The notes under the pieces are model-generated. The model did no database searches. It had not been told where the DNA came from and saw nothing but the letters and a program-made list of their open reading frames with translations. A DNA stretch of 64,000 bases from Neobacillus massiliamazoniensis (GTDB lineage: Bacteria > Bacillota > Bacilli > Bacillales > Cytobacillaceae), in assembly GCF_001048695.1 (NCBI RefSeq), contig NZ_CVRB01000003.1, forward strand, positions 434,001 to 498,000. The letters are read 5' to 3'. The position numbers were made by a program, and so were the translations under genes. Shown in pieces: positions 7,208 to 16,674 of this stretch. Every line of letters starts with the position of its first letter. Within the stretch, counting starts at the first letter, position 1.

Positions 7208-8527
7208 ATGAATCAGAATATTAAGGCTATAGAAAAAAGTACAATCCGTAAAACGATGAAACGCATTCTTCCAACTGTTTTAATTCTATATATTGTTGCT
7301 TACTTAGACCGGGTAAACTTAGGCTATGCTGCTTTACAAATGAATGCAGAATTAGCTTTATCTGCTGAAGTTTTTGGTCTTCTTTCCGGTATTTTCTTTA
7401 TTGGCTATTTCTTTTTTGAAGTCCCAAGTAACATGATTATGCATAAAGTTGGGGCGCGCATTTGGATTGCCCGTATTATGCTTTCATGGGGAATTATAGT
7501 AATCTTAACTGGTTTCGCGCAAACGACGACACATTTATACATCCTGCGTTTTCTATTAGGTATTGCTGAAGCCGGATTTTTCCCTGGAATTGTTTTGTAT
7601 TTAACTTATTGGTTTAGAGCCCGTGAAAGAGGACGAGCAACAGCTGCATTACTGCTGGCTTTACCGATAGGCGGCCTAATCGGCGCACCTGTGTCAACGT
7701 GGATTATTGATAACATATTTTGGCTCAATATGTCAGGGTGGAGATGGATGTTTATCCTTGAGGGTATCCCGGCCATTATCTTAGGTTTTTATACTATTTT
7801 CTTCTTAACAAACAGACCTGCAAAAGCAAAATGGTTATCGAAGGAAGAAAGAGATTGGCTGGAGGGTGAATTGAGTGCTGAACGGCAAGCAAGTTCAAAA
7901 GTAAATAAAGTCTCAAAACTAGACATGCTAAAGGATTCAAAGGTTTGGAAGTTATCTTTGCTATATTTTGCTGTTTATACAGGTATCTATGGCTTGTCAT
8001 TCTGGATGCCAACCATCATTAAATCCTTATCAAAAATTGCCACGACCAACTTAGAAATAGGCTGGTTAGCCATGATTCCTTCATTAGTAGGTATTCCGGC
8101 TATTATATTTGTCGGATGGTATTCGGATCGAACGAATGCGTACAAACAACATTTAATTGTTTGCTTTATTATCACAGTATTGGGCTTTATCGGATGTGGC
8201 TTTTCAGAAAGCGTCTTTATGATGGTACTTATGTTAACAATTACATCTGCCGGATTATATGGATTTACTGGATGTTTCTTTGCCTACATGACATTTTTCT
8301 TCACCGAGTCTACTGCACCTGTTGGTATCGCATTAGTCAATTCATTTGCGGCATTAGGCGGATTTGTAGGACCGATGATTCTTGGATCTGTAGCATTTAC
8401 CCAAGGAATGTTTATATTATCAGGATTACTAATAATCGGCCTTTTCACATTAATTACATTAAAATTGCCAAGTAATAATAGTGTAGACACTGTCAAAGAA
8501 ACACAGCCAATTGTTACTCAATCATAA
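7208..8527 (+). CDS. MFS transporter, anion:cation symporter (ACS) type
   Basis: A 439-residue, 12-helix major facilitator. It has ACS-subfamily hallmarks: YLDRVNLGYAALQMN after helix 1, and IAEAGFFPGIVLYLTYWF with ARERGRATA between helices 4 and 5. This family carries organic anions (phthalate, tartrate, glucarate, 4-hydroxyphenylacetate) with protons. As the last gene of the ketone-body operon it probably imports 3-hydroxybutyrate, acetoacetate or a related acid (inferred). ATG 7208 is chosen because CAGGAGGGAATTTG precedes it; the longer frame overlaps the thiolase without a ribosome site. Confidence 0.88.
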   Translation: MNQNIKAIEKSTIRKTMKRILPTVLILYIVAYLDRVNLGYAALQMNAELALSAEVFGLLSGIFFIGYFFFEVPSNMIMHKVGARIWIARIMLSWGIIVILTGFAQTTTHLYILRFLLGIAEAGFFPGIVLYLTYWFRARERGRATAALLLALPIGGLIGAPVSTWIIDNIFWLNMSGWRWMFILEGIPAIILGFYTIFFLTNRPAKAKWLSKEERDWLEGELSAERQASSKVNKVSKLDMLKDSKVWKLSLLYFAVYTGIYGLSFWMPTIIKSLSKIATTNLEIGWLAMIPSLVGIPAIIFVGWYSDRTNAYKQHLIVCFIITVLGFIGCGFSESVFMMVLMLTITSAGLYGFTGCFFAYMTFFFTESTAPVGIALVNSFAALGGFVGPMILGSVAFTQGMFILSGLLIIGLFTLITLKLPSNNSVDTVKETQPIVTQS

Positions 8528-8565
8528 CGGATAAAAGATGTTAAATCGTGTTCATCAAAAAAAAA

Positions 8566-8593
8566 GGGAGCATCAGTAACTGATGCTCCCTTT
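8566..8593 (+). terminator. Intrinsic terminator of the ketone-body operon
   Basis: An 11-bp perfect stem, GGGAGCATCAG with CTGATGCTCCC, encloses the loop TAA. It is flanked by an A-run upstream and TTTA downstream, 38 bases after the MFS stop codon. Confidence 0.85.
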
Positions 8594-9298
8594 AACTACG
8601 GTAAAGGAAACAGAATTCGACATTAGTCAGAAAAATGAAGGAAGTTTTGGGAAGGTCTGTACTTTTGGGAAATCCGGGATATACCATCTGTAGTGCATTA
8701 ATCATAACGGAGATTATCTCCCCAAATTCGTGTAGTATCAATTGTATTTTAGTTATTCTTGCTCTTCCTGTTTCCTCCACAATCTGGCCCGATTATTGAT
8801 TAACACACGGATAATATACAAAATAAAAATGCCCAATTTTAAAAAATAAAGGACATCAGTCAAGATCTTTTTTATAAAGTTAATATATATTTTTAAGAAT
8901 AGAACATTTTTTCCATGGCACAGGTGTCAGGCACATGATATCAAAGTGCTATCTTAGTGCTATCTTAGTGCTATTAATGATATAGAGATTAGATAGGAAG
9001 TACTAACATTTTTATAGAAAAAAAAGATCCGGCAAATTTGCCGGATAAAACAAAAATATTTTTAATAGGGGGGTCTGAAAAAGCTAATACCTTTTCATGA
9101 GATTATCTTACCTTTAAATAATGAACAAAGTGTGAACAAACCTTTAATTTTCCGATAAAAATCTTGACCGAAATGAAAATTTGATTGTTACTGTTCAAAA
9201 GATTCAACCTAAATACTTAGGAACTTATTATTGATTTCACTCATGCATTATTTCATATTATAAATAGAAACAGTTTTTTTATTAACGGAGGGGTTTCA
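8594..9298. other. Gene-free gap before the amidohydrolase
   Basis: No supported gene. It holds one GGTGTCAGGCAC element (8923-8934), a triplicated AGTGCTATC direct repeat near 8945-8972, and a hairpin TCCGGCAAATTTGCCGGA near 9030 flanked by an A-run. The right end holds the promoter region of the amidohydrolase; I cannot assign exact -35 and -10 boxes. Confidence 0.55.
8923..8934. repeat. GGTGTCAGGCAC dispersed element, copy 1
   Basis: One of five near-identical 12-13 bp copies in the window (others at 10889, 16240, 59718 and 59748). The consensus GGTGTCAGGCACC is partly palindromic (GGTG...CACC). Confidence 0.7.
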
Positions 9299-10897
9299 GT
9301 GTCAAAAACGATTTATACAAACGGATTGATCTATACACTAGACGCCGGCAATCCGCTGGTGGAGGCAGTAGTAGTGGAGAATGGTAGAATTGTAGATACT
9401 GGGTCCCATGATGATATGTTGCTCCACTGGGGGAGAACCGGGTCTACTATTGTGGATTTACAAGGGAAAATGGTAACGCCAGGTCTGATTGATAGCCATT
9501 TGCATTTATCGGGAGTTGCTAACCACTTTTTAGACCTAGATTTAGTCGGTGTTAAATCCAAAGGAGAAATGCTCGAAAGGATTAAGGATAAAGCGAAAAC
9601 GATCGCTCCCGGAAAGTGGCTGATTGGGATGGGGTGGGATGAAAATCTATTTACCGATGGAACTTTTCCAACAATCGAGGAACTCGATCGTGAAGCACCA
9701 AATTGTCCTATTTATTTAAAAAGGATTTGTCATCACGCCTTTTTAGTCAATAGCAAGGCCCTCGAAATGTGTCATTATCATGCATCCAGCGAAGTTCCAG
9801 CAGGTGGCACCATTGTTCTTGACCCTTTTACAAAAAAACCTACAGGACTTTTACTCGAATCGGCTTCACAGTTGATAACGAAATACATTCCAGAAAGAAA
9901 GTATGAAGAATATAAAAATGGTTTAAAGCAAGCGATGAAGTTTGCTTTAAAAAAGGGATTAACTAGCGTCCATACAAATGATCCTGCCTATTTAGGTGGT
10001 CTCGATCAAACGTATCAAATGTTTGATGAGCTGATTAATGGGGAAGGAATAGGGCTACGCTGCAATTTATTAATTGATTACCCATATCTCAAGCGTTTGA
10101 AGGAAAAAGGAATGTTTGCAGGATTCGGAAATGAAAAGCTGCAAATCGGGGCAATCAAAATCTTCGCCGATGGTGCATTTGGAAGAAGAACGGCTTTGCT
10201 ATCTGAACCTTACCAAGATGATCCGGGCCAATTAGGCGAAGCAATGCATAGTCAGGAAGCTCTTTATGAAATGATTAAAGAGATAAGAGACCATGGCTTC
10301 CCAATAGCTGTTCATACGATCGGTGATAAAGCATTGGAAAATGTTTTAGATATTCTTGATCAGATTCCAAAAGTAAAATATCGTGATCGCCTCATCCACG
10401 TTTCTCTTGTTCGTGAGGAACTAATTAGGAGATTAATGGATTCAAGTAGGATTGCCGACATTCAGCCAAGATTTGTCGTCGGGGATTATCCTTGGGTGAA
10501 AGAGCGTGTCGGTGAGAAAAGAGAGCGGTTCTTATATGCCTGGAAAACGTTACTTTCATCAGGTGTTTTATGTGCTGGCGGCTCCGATGCTCCGATCGAG
10601 CCTGTTGATCCATTACTCGGTATCCATGCTGCCGTTACAAGGCGAGCACCCCTTGAAACCCATAACGGCTGGAATGAACAAGAGAAGCTTTCAATGCTCG
10701 AGGCAATCAAACTGTTCACAATTAGTGGTGCTTATGCCACAAATGAAGAAGATTGTAAGGGAACGATATCTAGAGGGAAGCTCGCTGATATGACGGTCTT
10801 TTCGAACAATCTTTTTGCAATAGAGGACCCTGACGAAGTGCTAAGGACAAAAATTGAAATGACGATTACAGATGGTGTTATCCAGTATGGTGCCTGA
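9299..10897 (+). CDS. YtcJ-like amidohydrolase (amidohydrolase 3 family)
   Basis: A 532-residue metal-dependent hydrolase. The HxH motif is H67/H69 in GLIDSHLHLSG; later metal and catalytic residues are in FADGAFG, AVHTIGDKA and GGSDAPIEP. This layout matches YtcJ and N-substituted formamide deformylase NfdA relatives. The substrate is an unknown amide or ester. The start is GTG 9299 after ACGGAGGGGTTTCA. The stop codon lies inside a dispersed GGTGCCTGACACC element, so the last codons may have been changed when that element arrived. It precedes glpK by 126 bases; a functional link is not evident. Confidence 0.85.
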   Translation: MSKTIYTNGLIYTLDAGNPLVEAVVVENGRIVDTGSHDDMLLHWGRTGSTIVDLQGKMVTPGLIDSHLHLSGVANHFLDLDLVGVKSKGEMLERIKDKAKTIAPGKWLIGMGWDENLFTDGTFPTIEELDREAPNCPIYLKRICHHAFLVNSKALEMCHYHASSEVPAGGTIVLDPFTKKPTGLLLESASQLITKYIPERKYEEYKNGLKQAMKFALKKGLTSVHTNDPAYLGGLDQTYQMFDELINGEGIGLRCNLLIDYPYLKRLKEKGMFAGFGNEKLQIGAIKIFADGAFGRRTALLSEPYQDDPGQLGEAMHSQEALYEMIKEIRDHGFPIAVHTIGDKALENVLDILDQIPKVKYRDRLIHVSLVREELIRRLMDSSRIADIQPRFVVGDYPWVKERVGEKRERFLYAWKTLLSSGVLCAGGSDAPIEPVDPLLGIHAAVTRRAPLETHNGWNEQEKLSMLEAIKLFTISGAYATNEEDCKGTISRGKLADMTVFSNNLFAIEDPDEVLRTKIEMTITDGVIQYGA

Positions 10898-10901
10898 CAC
10901 C
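10889..10901. repeat. GGTGCCTGACACC dispersed element, copy 2
   Basis: The element spans the stop codon of the amidohydrolase, supplying its last codons and TGA. It is the reverse complement of GGTGTCAGGCACC. Confidence 0.7.
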
Positions 10902-10987
10902 AAATTAAGGAATGTTTTTGCGGCTCATGAACTAGTAATAGTAATGGCACTGAAACTGGAAAGAAACTTAGATCAATAAAAAGCTAA

Positions 10988-12514
<1,527 letters not shown>

Positions 12515-12632
12515 GGTTCCAAGAAAAGATTATCCTTCGGAACAACTAAATCATAATGAACTAAAAACCATTGATCGTTGATTTTGTATCATAGTAGCCA
12601 CCCGTTTGAAATTGATACTATAATTGTACAAC

Positions 12633-12680
12633 AAAAAAGGTATGAAACCCTTATTTTATGAGGATTTTATACCTTTTTAT
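12633..12680 (+). terminator. glpK terminator
   Basis: AAAAAAGGTAT pairs with ATACCTTTTT across a 25-base loop and is followed by a T-rich run, about 120 bases after the glpK stop. Confidence 0.65.
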
Positions 12681-12716
12681 TTTGGTTTTGTTAAAGGTTA
12701 TTATAAAATTTTTAAC

Positions 12717-12830
12717 ACTGTTGATTGGAGCGGAAGGCGCGAAGACTAAAGCGCCGAGGACGCTCCCCAGACCGCCCGCGGAAAGCGAAGCTCCTGGAGC
12801 GCAAATCGAAAACCAACTTTAACAGTGCTT
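12717..12830. repeat. GC-rich Bacillus-type dispersed repeat, shortened
   Basis: A GC-rich island in AT-rich DNA, with CTGTTGATTGGAGCGGAAGG at one end and related inverted sequence (GCTCCTGGAGCGCAAATCGA...AACAG) at the other. From memory this resembles a ~130 bp structured repeat scattered in many Bacillus genomes whose arms read TTGATTGGAGCGGAAGG and CCTGGAGCGGAAATCAA. The middle part appears shortened here. Confidence 0.6.
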
Positions 12831-13171
12831 TTCAAATAAAGGGTACTTCTTCAGTGCCCTCTCTTTGAAACGGGTTCTTTTTACATAGAGTGAAACAAAA
12901 AGGTTTTGTGCTTCTTTTTTTATTGATTTTTTTAAAAAGCATGGCAAATTATGTTGCAATTGAAGTTTTATACAAAAAAACACCGAAGGAATTTCCTTTT
13001 TGCGGTATTTACCTAAAATTAGAAATATCATTTGAGAGGTGAATGACTTGACATACGTAATGTATGTAAAGTGGGAAAAATTTGAATGGGCAATTTAACG
13101 AAGACAACGCCCATTCCCCCTTTTGATCTTTTGCATATTTTATTGGGAACAGTTGAAAGGAGGTCGTGTGT

Positions 13172-13282
13172 ATGGACGGTGTAGGATTCGCAGGTGGAGG
13201 CTTTGCCTTAATTGTTGTCTTGTTTATCCTTCTTATTATTGTAGGCGCTGCTTTTTGTGGTGGAGGCTTTGGTTTTATTTAA
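13172..13282 (+). CDS. YjcZ-family sporulation micro-protein (36 aa), copy B
   Basis: Second copy of the 36-residue protein [16 protein letters not shown]..., identical by eye to the one at 1241-1351. It has a Gly-rich head, one membrane helix with the YjcZ core, and a CGGGFGFI tail. Ribosome site GAAAGGAGGTCGTGTGT. It is first in a two-gene unit read on the plus strand. Confidence 0.85.
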   Translation: MDGVGFAGGGFALIVVLFILLIIVGAAFCGGGFGFI

Positions 13283-13318
13283 AAAATAACCTATTCCTTA
13301 TTGGAAGGAGGATTTATT

Positions 13319-13459
13319 ATGTTTGGCTACGGTGGATTTGGAGGCTGCGGCTGCGGTGGCTTTGGCTACGGTGGTGTTGGTTGCGGTTTTGGTGGCTTTG
13401 CCTTAATCGTTGTTTTGTTTATCTTATTAATTATTATCGGAGCAGCCGTGTGGTACTAA
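13319..13459 (+). CDS. YjcZ-family sporulation micro-protein (Gly/Cys-rich), copy B
   Basis: A 46-residue counterpart of the protein at 1065-1205. The Gly/Cys/Tyr head is the same; the differences are V/I in the helix and the last residues, GAAVWY in place of GTAICF. It lies 36 bases after its partner, with ribosome site GGAAGGAGGATTTATT, and is followed by the conserved terminator at 13473. Likely a spore-associated membrane micro-protein of unknown function. Confidence 0.85.
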   Translation: MFGYGGFGGCGCGGFGYGGVGCGFGGFALIVVLFILLIIIGAAVWY

Positions 13460-13472
13460 TTTAAATTCTCGG

Positions 13473-13500
13473 AAAAAAGCCCTTATAAAAAGGCTTTTTT
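13473..13500 (+). terminator. Terminator of YjcZ genes, copy B
   Basis: AAAAAAGCC and GGCTTTTTT arms with a T-run, 14 bases after the stop of the second YjcZ gene; same hairpin as in copy A. Confidence 0.75.
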
Positions 13501-13566
13501 CATTTAACGCAAGTTGTCACAAGTTCGCTTGGAAAAAAAAGAAAAACGCCCTGCCATAAAGTCTGA

Positions 13567-13605
13567 TTAGGCATAACTTAGTATAAATCCAAAATATCCA
13601 ACCAT
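13567..13605 (-). CDS. 12-residue hydrophobic micro-ORF, copy B
   Basis: On the minus strand ATG 13605 encodes MVGYFGFILSYA then TAA, preceded by AAAGGTGAGGCATTTCTG. It matches the copy A peptide except F for I. Very short; translation is inferred only from conservation and SD. Confidence 0.3.
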   Translation of the reverse strand: MVGYFGFILSYA

Positions 13606-14032
13606 CAGAAATGCCTCACCTTTGAAGAAGAAAAGTCTAGAATTTCTTCTTCTTACATAGTTCTGACGATTATGCTCCACGAATGTCCAATGATAAAACA
13701 AAACTTCAAAGTAACAAAATTTATATTAGATTACATTCATTTTATATAAATACTTTAAATTATGTAAAAAATGGGTGTGATGAATTGATAACGAAATATT
13801 TTACTTTCAATACGTTGATTTAACTGGCCTTCAAGGGGCACATATGAAAAAATGGGTGAAGAGGAAAAAATAGAATTTATTTACTTTAGAGTAAAATATA
13901 AGTACTATAGGTGGCTAGAATATCTCGATTTGACATCAAGGCTTAGTAAAAATAAATAGAATTAGCTTATATCACTTACCAAGTTAATGGAGCTCTACTT
14001 CTCTTTCCATTGGATTTGAATAATTATAAAAA

Positions 14033-14298
14033 GTGATATATACGTTGTGGATTGCATTTGCGATTTCAATTATTGCTTTAGGTATAGACATAGCAATATT
14101 GACAAGAATCATTCGGTATCGGAGAAATGGATGATTAAAAATTGAACAACTTCTAGAAATAGCTCAAGAAGAATTTCTAAAAAAAGCTATTCCACCACGA
14201 AAGTTCACCCACATAGAGAGGATACATTGTTTTTGGATCCCATTAATCCTTTTGAAAAAGATTGGTTCGAAAACGGTAAAGCTTATGAAATCTTGTGA
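14033..14298 (+). pseudogene. Decayed small membrane-protein gene, unrecognised
   Basis: A GTG-started frame (14033-14134) encodes a 33-residue peptide with one helix (LWIAFAISIIALGIDIAILT) and a basic end. It is followed, in changed frames, by protein-like segments EIAQEEFLKKAIPPRKF and then DPINPFEKDWFENGKAYEIL, ending at TGA 14298. The segments look like one gene broken by frameshifts. No family recognised. The rest of 13610-14511 shows no gene. Confidence 0.35.
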
Positions 14299-14511
14299 GG
14301 CATGTCCCATGGTTCCAAAAAAGACTCCACCTTGTAAAAGATTTAAATAGTGTTCAAAAATAACATTATATTTGTGATGGAAAACAGAAGAGAACACACC
14401 TATTTGCAGTAATTGGTATTGTGGACTTTTTTAAGATAAGAAAGGTTATTTTGACTTCAAGAATTTCCTATCTAAAACTTCAGCGGCTCGAGGTCACAAG
14501 GAGGAAGGATT

Positions 14512-16158
14512 ATGGTGAACTTCTCAGTAAAAAATCGAGAACCAAGTTTACGATCATTGCAGAGTGAACCGTTTGATTTGTTGATCATTGGTGGAGGAAT
14601 TACTGGAGCAGGTATTGCCCTTGATGCCACAACAAGAGGGTTAGATACCATTCTCTTCGAAATGCAAGATTTTGCTTCCGGAACCTCCAGCCGTTCAACA
14701 AAGCTAATTCATGGAGGATTGCGTTATTTAAAGCAATATGAAGTAAAGCTCGTCGCAGAGGTAGGGAAAGAGAGGGCGATTGTTTATGAAAATGGTCCGC
14801 ACGTAACCACTCCTGAGTGGATGCTGCTACCCATATACAAGGGCGGTACTTTCGGGAGATTTACTACGTCAATCGGTCTGAGGGTATACGACTTCCTAGC
14901 AGGTGTGAAATTTGATGAACGAAGATCGATGTTAACCGCTGATGAAACATTATTAAAAGAGCCATTATTAAAAAAAGAAGGCTTACTTGGTGGCGGTTAC
15001 TACGTGGAGTATCGAACAGATGACGCACGACTAACAATTGAAGTGATGAAAAAAGCAGTCGAGAAAGGTGCCAAAGCTTTTAATTATATGAAAGTTGATT
15101 CCTTTATTTATGAGAACGGAAAAATTATAGGCGTGAATGTAAAAGATCTCCTAACAGACCAAGAATATCAGGTGTTTTCCAAAAAAATTATTAATGCTAC
15201 AGGTCCTTGGGTTGATACACTAAGAGAAAAAGATGGTTCCAAACAAGGAAAGCGCCTCAGACTTTCCAAAGGAGTCCATATCGTTATTGACCAGGGAAAA
15301 TTCCCACTCAAACAGGCTGTATACTTTGATACCCCTGATGGCAGAATGGTTTTCGCCATCCCTCGTGCCGGAAAAACGTATGTAGGAACAACTGATACCT
15401 TTTACGATGAAGACATTACCAATCCAACAATGAATTCTGAAGACTTAGCTTACTTATTGTCGACTATCGCATTTATGTTCCCTGAAATTCAATTAAACGA
15501 GGAGGACATTGAGTCTAGTTGGGCAGGTGTTAGACCTTTAATTTTTGAAGAAGGGAAGGACCCGTCTGAGATTTCACGAAAGGATGAGATCTGGCAATCA
15601 TCATCGGGTTTGATCACCATTGCGGGGGGCAAATTAACTGGATATCGAAAAATGGCGGAATTGACGGTTGATTTGGTGACAAATTTATTTAAACAGGAAG
15701 GTTTCGAAGTGATGTTGGGATGTCAGACCAGAAATCTACCCATCTCAGGAGGAGATGTTGGAGGATCACATGGATATGGACCATTTGTTTTTGATAAAAC
15801 AAAGGAATTAATGCAATTAGGACTGCCCCAACAATCGGCAGAAAAACTCGTCCGATTATATGGATCGAATATAGATAGCGTAATCCAATATTTTCACAGT
15901 TTTACCGAGGAAATTGGTCTTCCGGTTGAAATTTATGCTTCTATTCAATATGCCATTGACCATGAAATGGTTGTTAAGCCAATCGATTATTTTATTCGCA
16001 GAACTGGAGCACTATTATTTGATATTCAATGGGTTCTAGAATGGAAAGAAAAAATCATTTCATTTATGGCAGAGGAACTAATCTGGCCGGAAGAAACGAA
16101 ATTACTCTACACAAAGGAGTTAGACATTCATTTGGATTCTGTTAAACCGAACCATTAA
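14512..16158 (+). CDS. glpD: Aerobic glycerol-3-phosphate dehydrogenase
   Basis: A 548-residue FAD-dependent dehydrogenase that oxidises glycerol 3-phosphate to dihydroxyacetone phosphate at the membrane, passing electrons to quinone. The dinucleotide loop GGGITGAG is at 27-34, SGTSSRSTKLIHGGLRYL follows (FAD site), and a GlpD-type C-terminal helical domain covers about the last 130 residues. Length is standard. Start ATG 14512 follows AAGGAGGAAGG. It has its own terminator. B. subtilis glpD is controlled by GlpP antitermination; I could not define such a leader here. Works with glpK at 11024. Confidence 0.95.
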   Translation: MVNFSVKNREPSLRSLQSEPFDLLIIGGGITGAGIALDATTRGLDTILFEMQDFASGTSSRSTKLIHGGLRYLKQYEVKLVAEVGKERAIVYENGPHVTTPEWMLLPIYKGGTFGRFTTSIGLRVYDFLAGVKFDERRSMLTADETLLKEPLLKKEGLLGGGYYVEYRTDDARLTIEVMKKAVEKGAKAFNYMKVDSFIYENGKIIGVNVKDLLTDQEYQVFSKKIINATGPWVDTLREKDGSKQGKRLRLSKGVHIVIDQGKFPLKQAVYFDTPDGRMVFAIPRAGKTYVGTTDTFYDEDITNPTMNSEDLAYLLSTIAFMFPEIQLNEEDIESSWAGVRPLIFEEGKDPSEISRKDEIWQSSSGLITIAGGKLTGYRKMAELTVDLVTNLFKQEGFEVMLGCQTRNLPISGGDVGGSHGYGPFVFDKTKELMQLGLPQQSAEKLVRLYGSNIDSVIQYFHSFTEEIGLPVEIYASIQYAIDHEMVVKPIDYFIRRTGALLFDIQWVLEWKEKIISFMAEELIWPEETKLLYTKELDIHLDSVKPNH

Positions 16159-16190
16159 AAGAGAAAGAGGATGCCCCAATAGTTCCCGGA

Positions 16191-16228
16191 AATAGTGCAG
16201 TTTTGCTTGCGCGGGCACTATTTTTTCT
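16191..16228 (+). terminator. glpD terminator
   Basis: AATAGTGC pairs with GCACTATT across a 16-base GC-containing loop, followed by TTTTCTTTTT, 33 bases after the glpD stop. Confidence 0.75.
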
Positions 16229-16239
16229 TTTTGACTTTG

Positions 16240-16252
16240 GGTGTCAGGCACC
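16240..16252. repeat. GGTGTCAGGCACC dispersed element, copy 3
   Basis: Exact 13-base consensus copy between the glpD terminator and the ilvA leader. Confidence 0.7.
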
Positions 16253-16260
16253 AAAAAGAA

Positions 16261-16274
16261 TGAAAGCGCTTTAT
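16261..16274 (+). promoter_or_regulatory. Probable cre (CcpA) site upstream of ilvA
   Basis: TGAAAGCGCTTTAT matches the cre consensus TGAAAGCGCTTTCA at 12 of 14 positions, including the whole core. It lies about 35 bases upstream of a candidate -35 box (TTGACG, 16309-16314), a position where CcpA could activate or repress the T-box transcript. Confidence 0.5.
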
Positions 16275-16344
16275 TAATTATCTAAATATAAAAAATAATC
16301 AAAAAATATTGACGAATCAATTTTACCGTGGTACCCTTATTTCT

Positions 16345-16626
16345 AAATTAACATGAATCGATGAAGAGAAGAGTAGGTTTGCTCCTTGTTCTAAAGAGAG
16401 TCGACATTTGGTGAAAGTCGATGGCAGGACAATCTGAAGATCATCTCCGAGATGCATAGCTGAACAAAGAAGTAAGTTATGCCGGTATTATCCGCCGTTA
16501 TAAGGGAGCACGTACATAAAAAAAGTACGTTAATCGAGAGCCGCAATATAAATGCTTTTTGTTGCGGAAGTAGGGTGGTAACGCGAGCAAAACTCGTCCC
16601 TATCATAATAGGGGCGGGTTTTTTGT
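16345..16626 (+). promoter_or_regulatory. T-box riboswitch leader of ilvA, isoleucine type
   Basis: The leader carries the T-box AGGGTGGTAACGCGA at 16572-16586 (consensus AGGGTGGNACCGCG, one change), the AGTA and GAGAG landmarks of stem I (16372 and about 16394), the conserved GGTGAAAGTC loop, and a terminator formed by AACTCGTCCCTAT (16591-16603) and ATAGGGGCGGGTT (16608-16620). A specifier codon ATC fits at 16440-16442, which would read uncharged tRNA-Ile and matches the product of the downstream pathway. Uncharged tRNA would favour the antiterminator and allow ilvA expression. Confidence 0.88.
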
Positions 16627-16674
16627 TGTTTAAAAATAAAGGAAACGGATTAGAAAAATGGGAGGGATATACAA

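Larger units (their letters stand above)
12865..13665. repeat. Inverted repeat copy B (YjcZ locus duplication)
   Basis: Reverse-complement counterpart of 863-1740. Shared landmarks in order are the sequence TTTTTACATAGAGTGAAACA, the AACACCGAAGG block, GAGAGGTGAATGACTTGACA, both YjcZ genes, the terminator, and the micro-ORF with its flanking CTTCTTCTTACATAG. It lacks the ~120 bp insertion of copy A. Confidence 0.85.

Noticed and set aside
8592..8780. 62-codon minus-strand frame after the ketone-body operon
   Set aside because: It starts beside the terminator without a ribosome site and shows no family features.
13123..13464. 113-residue plus-strand frame through YjcZ copy B
   Set aside because: Same shadow as in copy A; the real genes are at 13172-13282 and 13319-13459.
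14300..14511. GlpP-type antiterminator leader before glpD
   Set aside because: I looked for an inverted repeat with T-run and RNA-binding stem, as in B. subtilis glpD, but could not define one by eye.
16500..16626. tRNA-like structure in the ilvA leader
   Set aside because: The hairpins belong to the T-box antiterminator/terminator; no tRNA acceptor or TPsiC arm is present.
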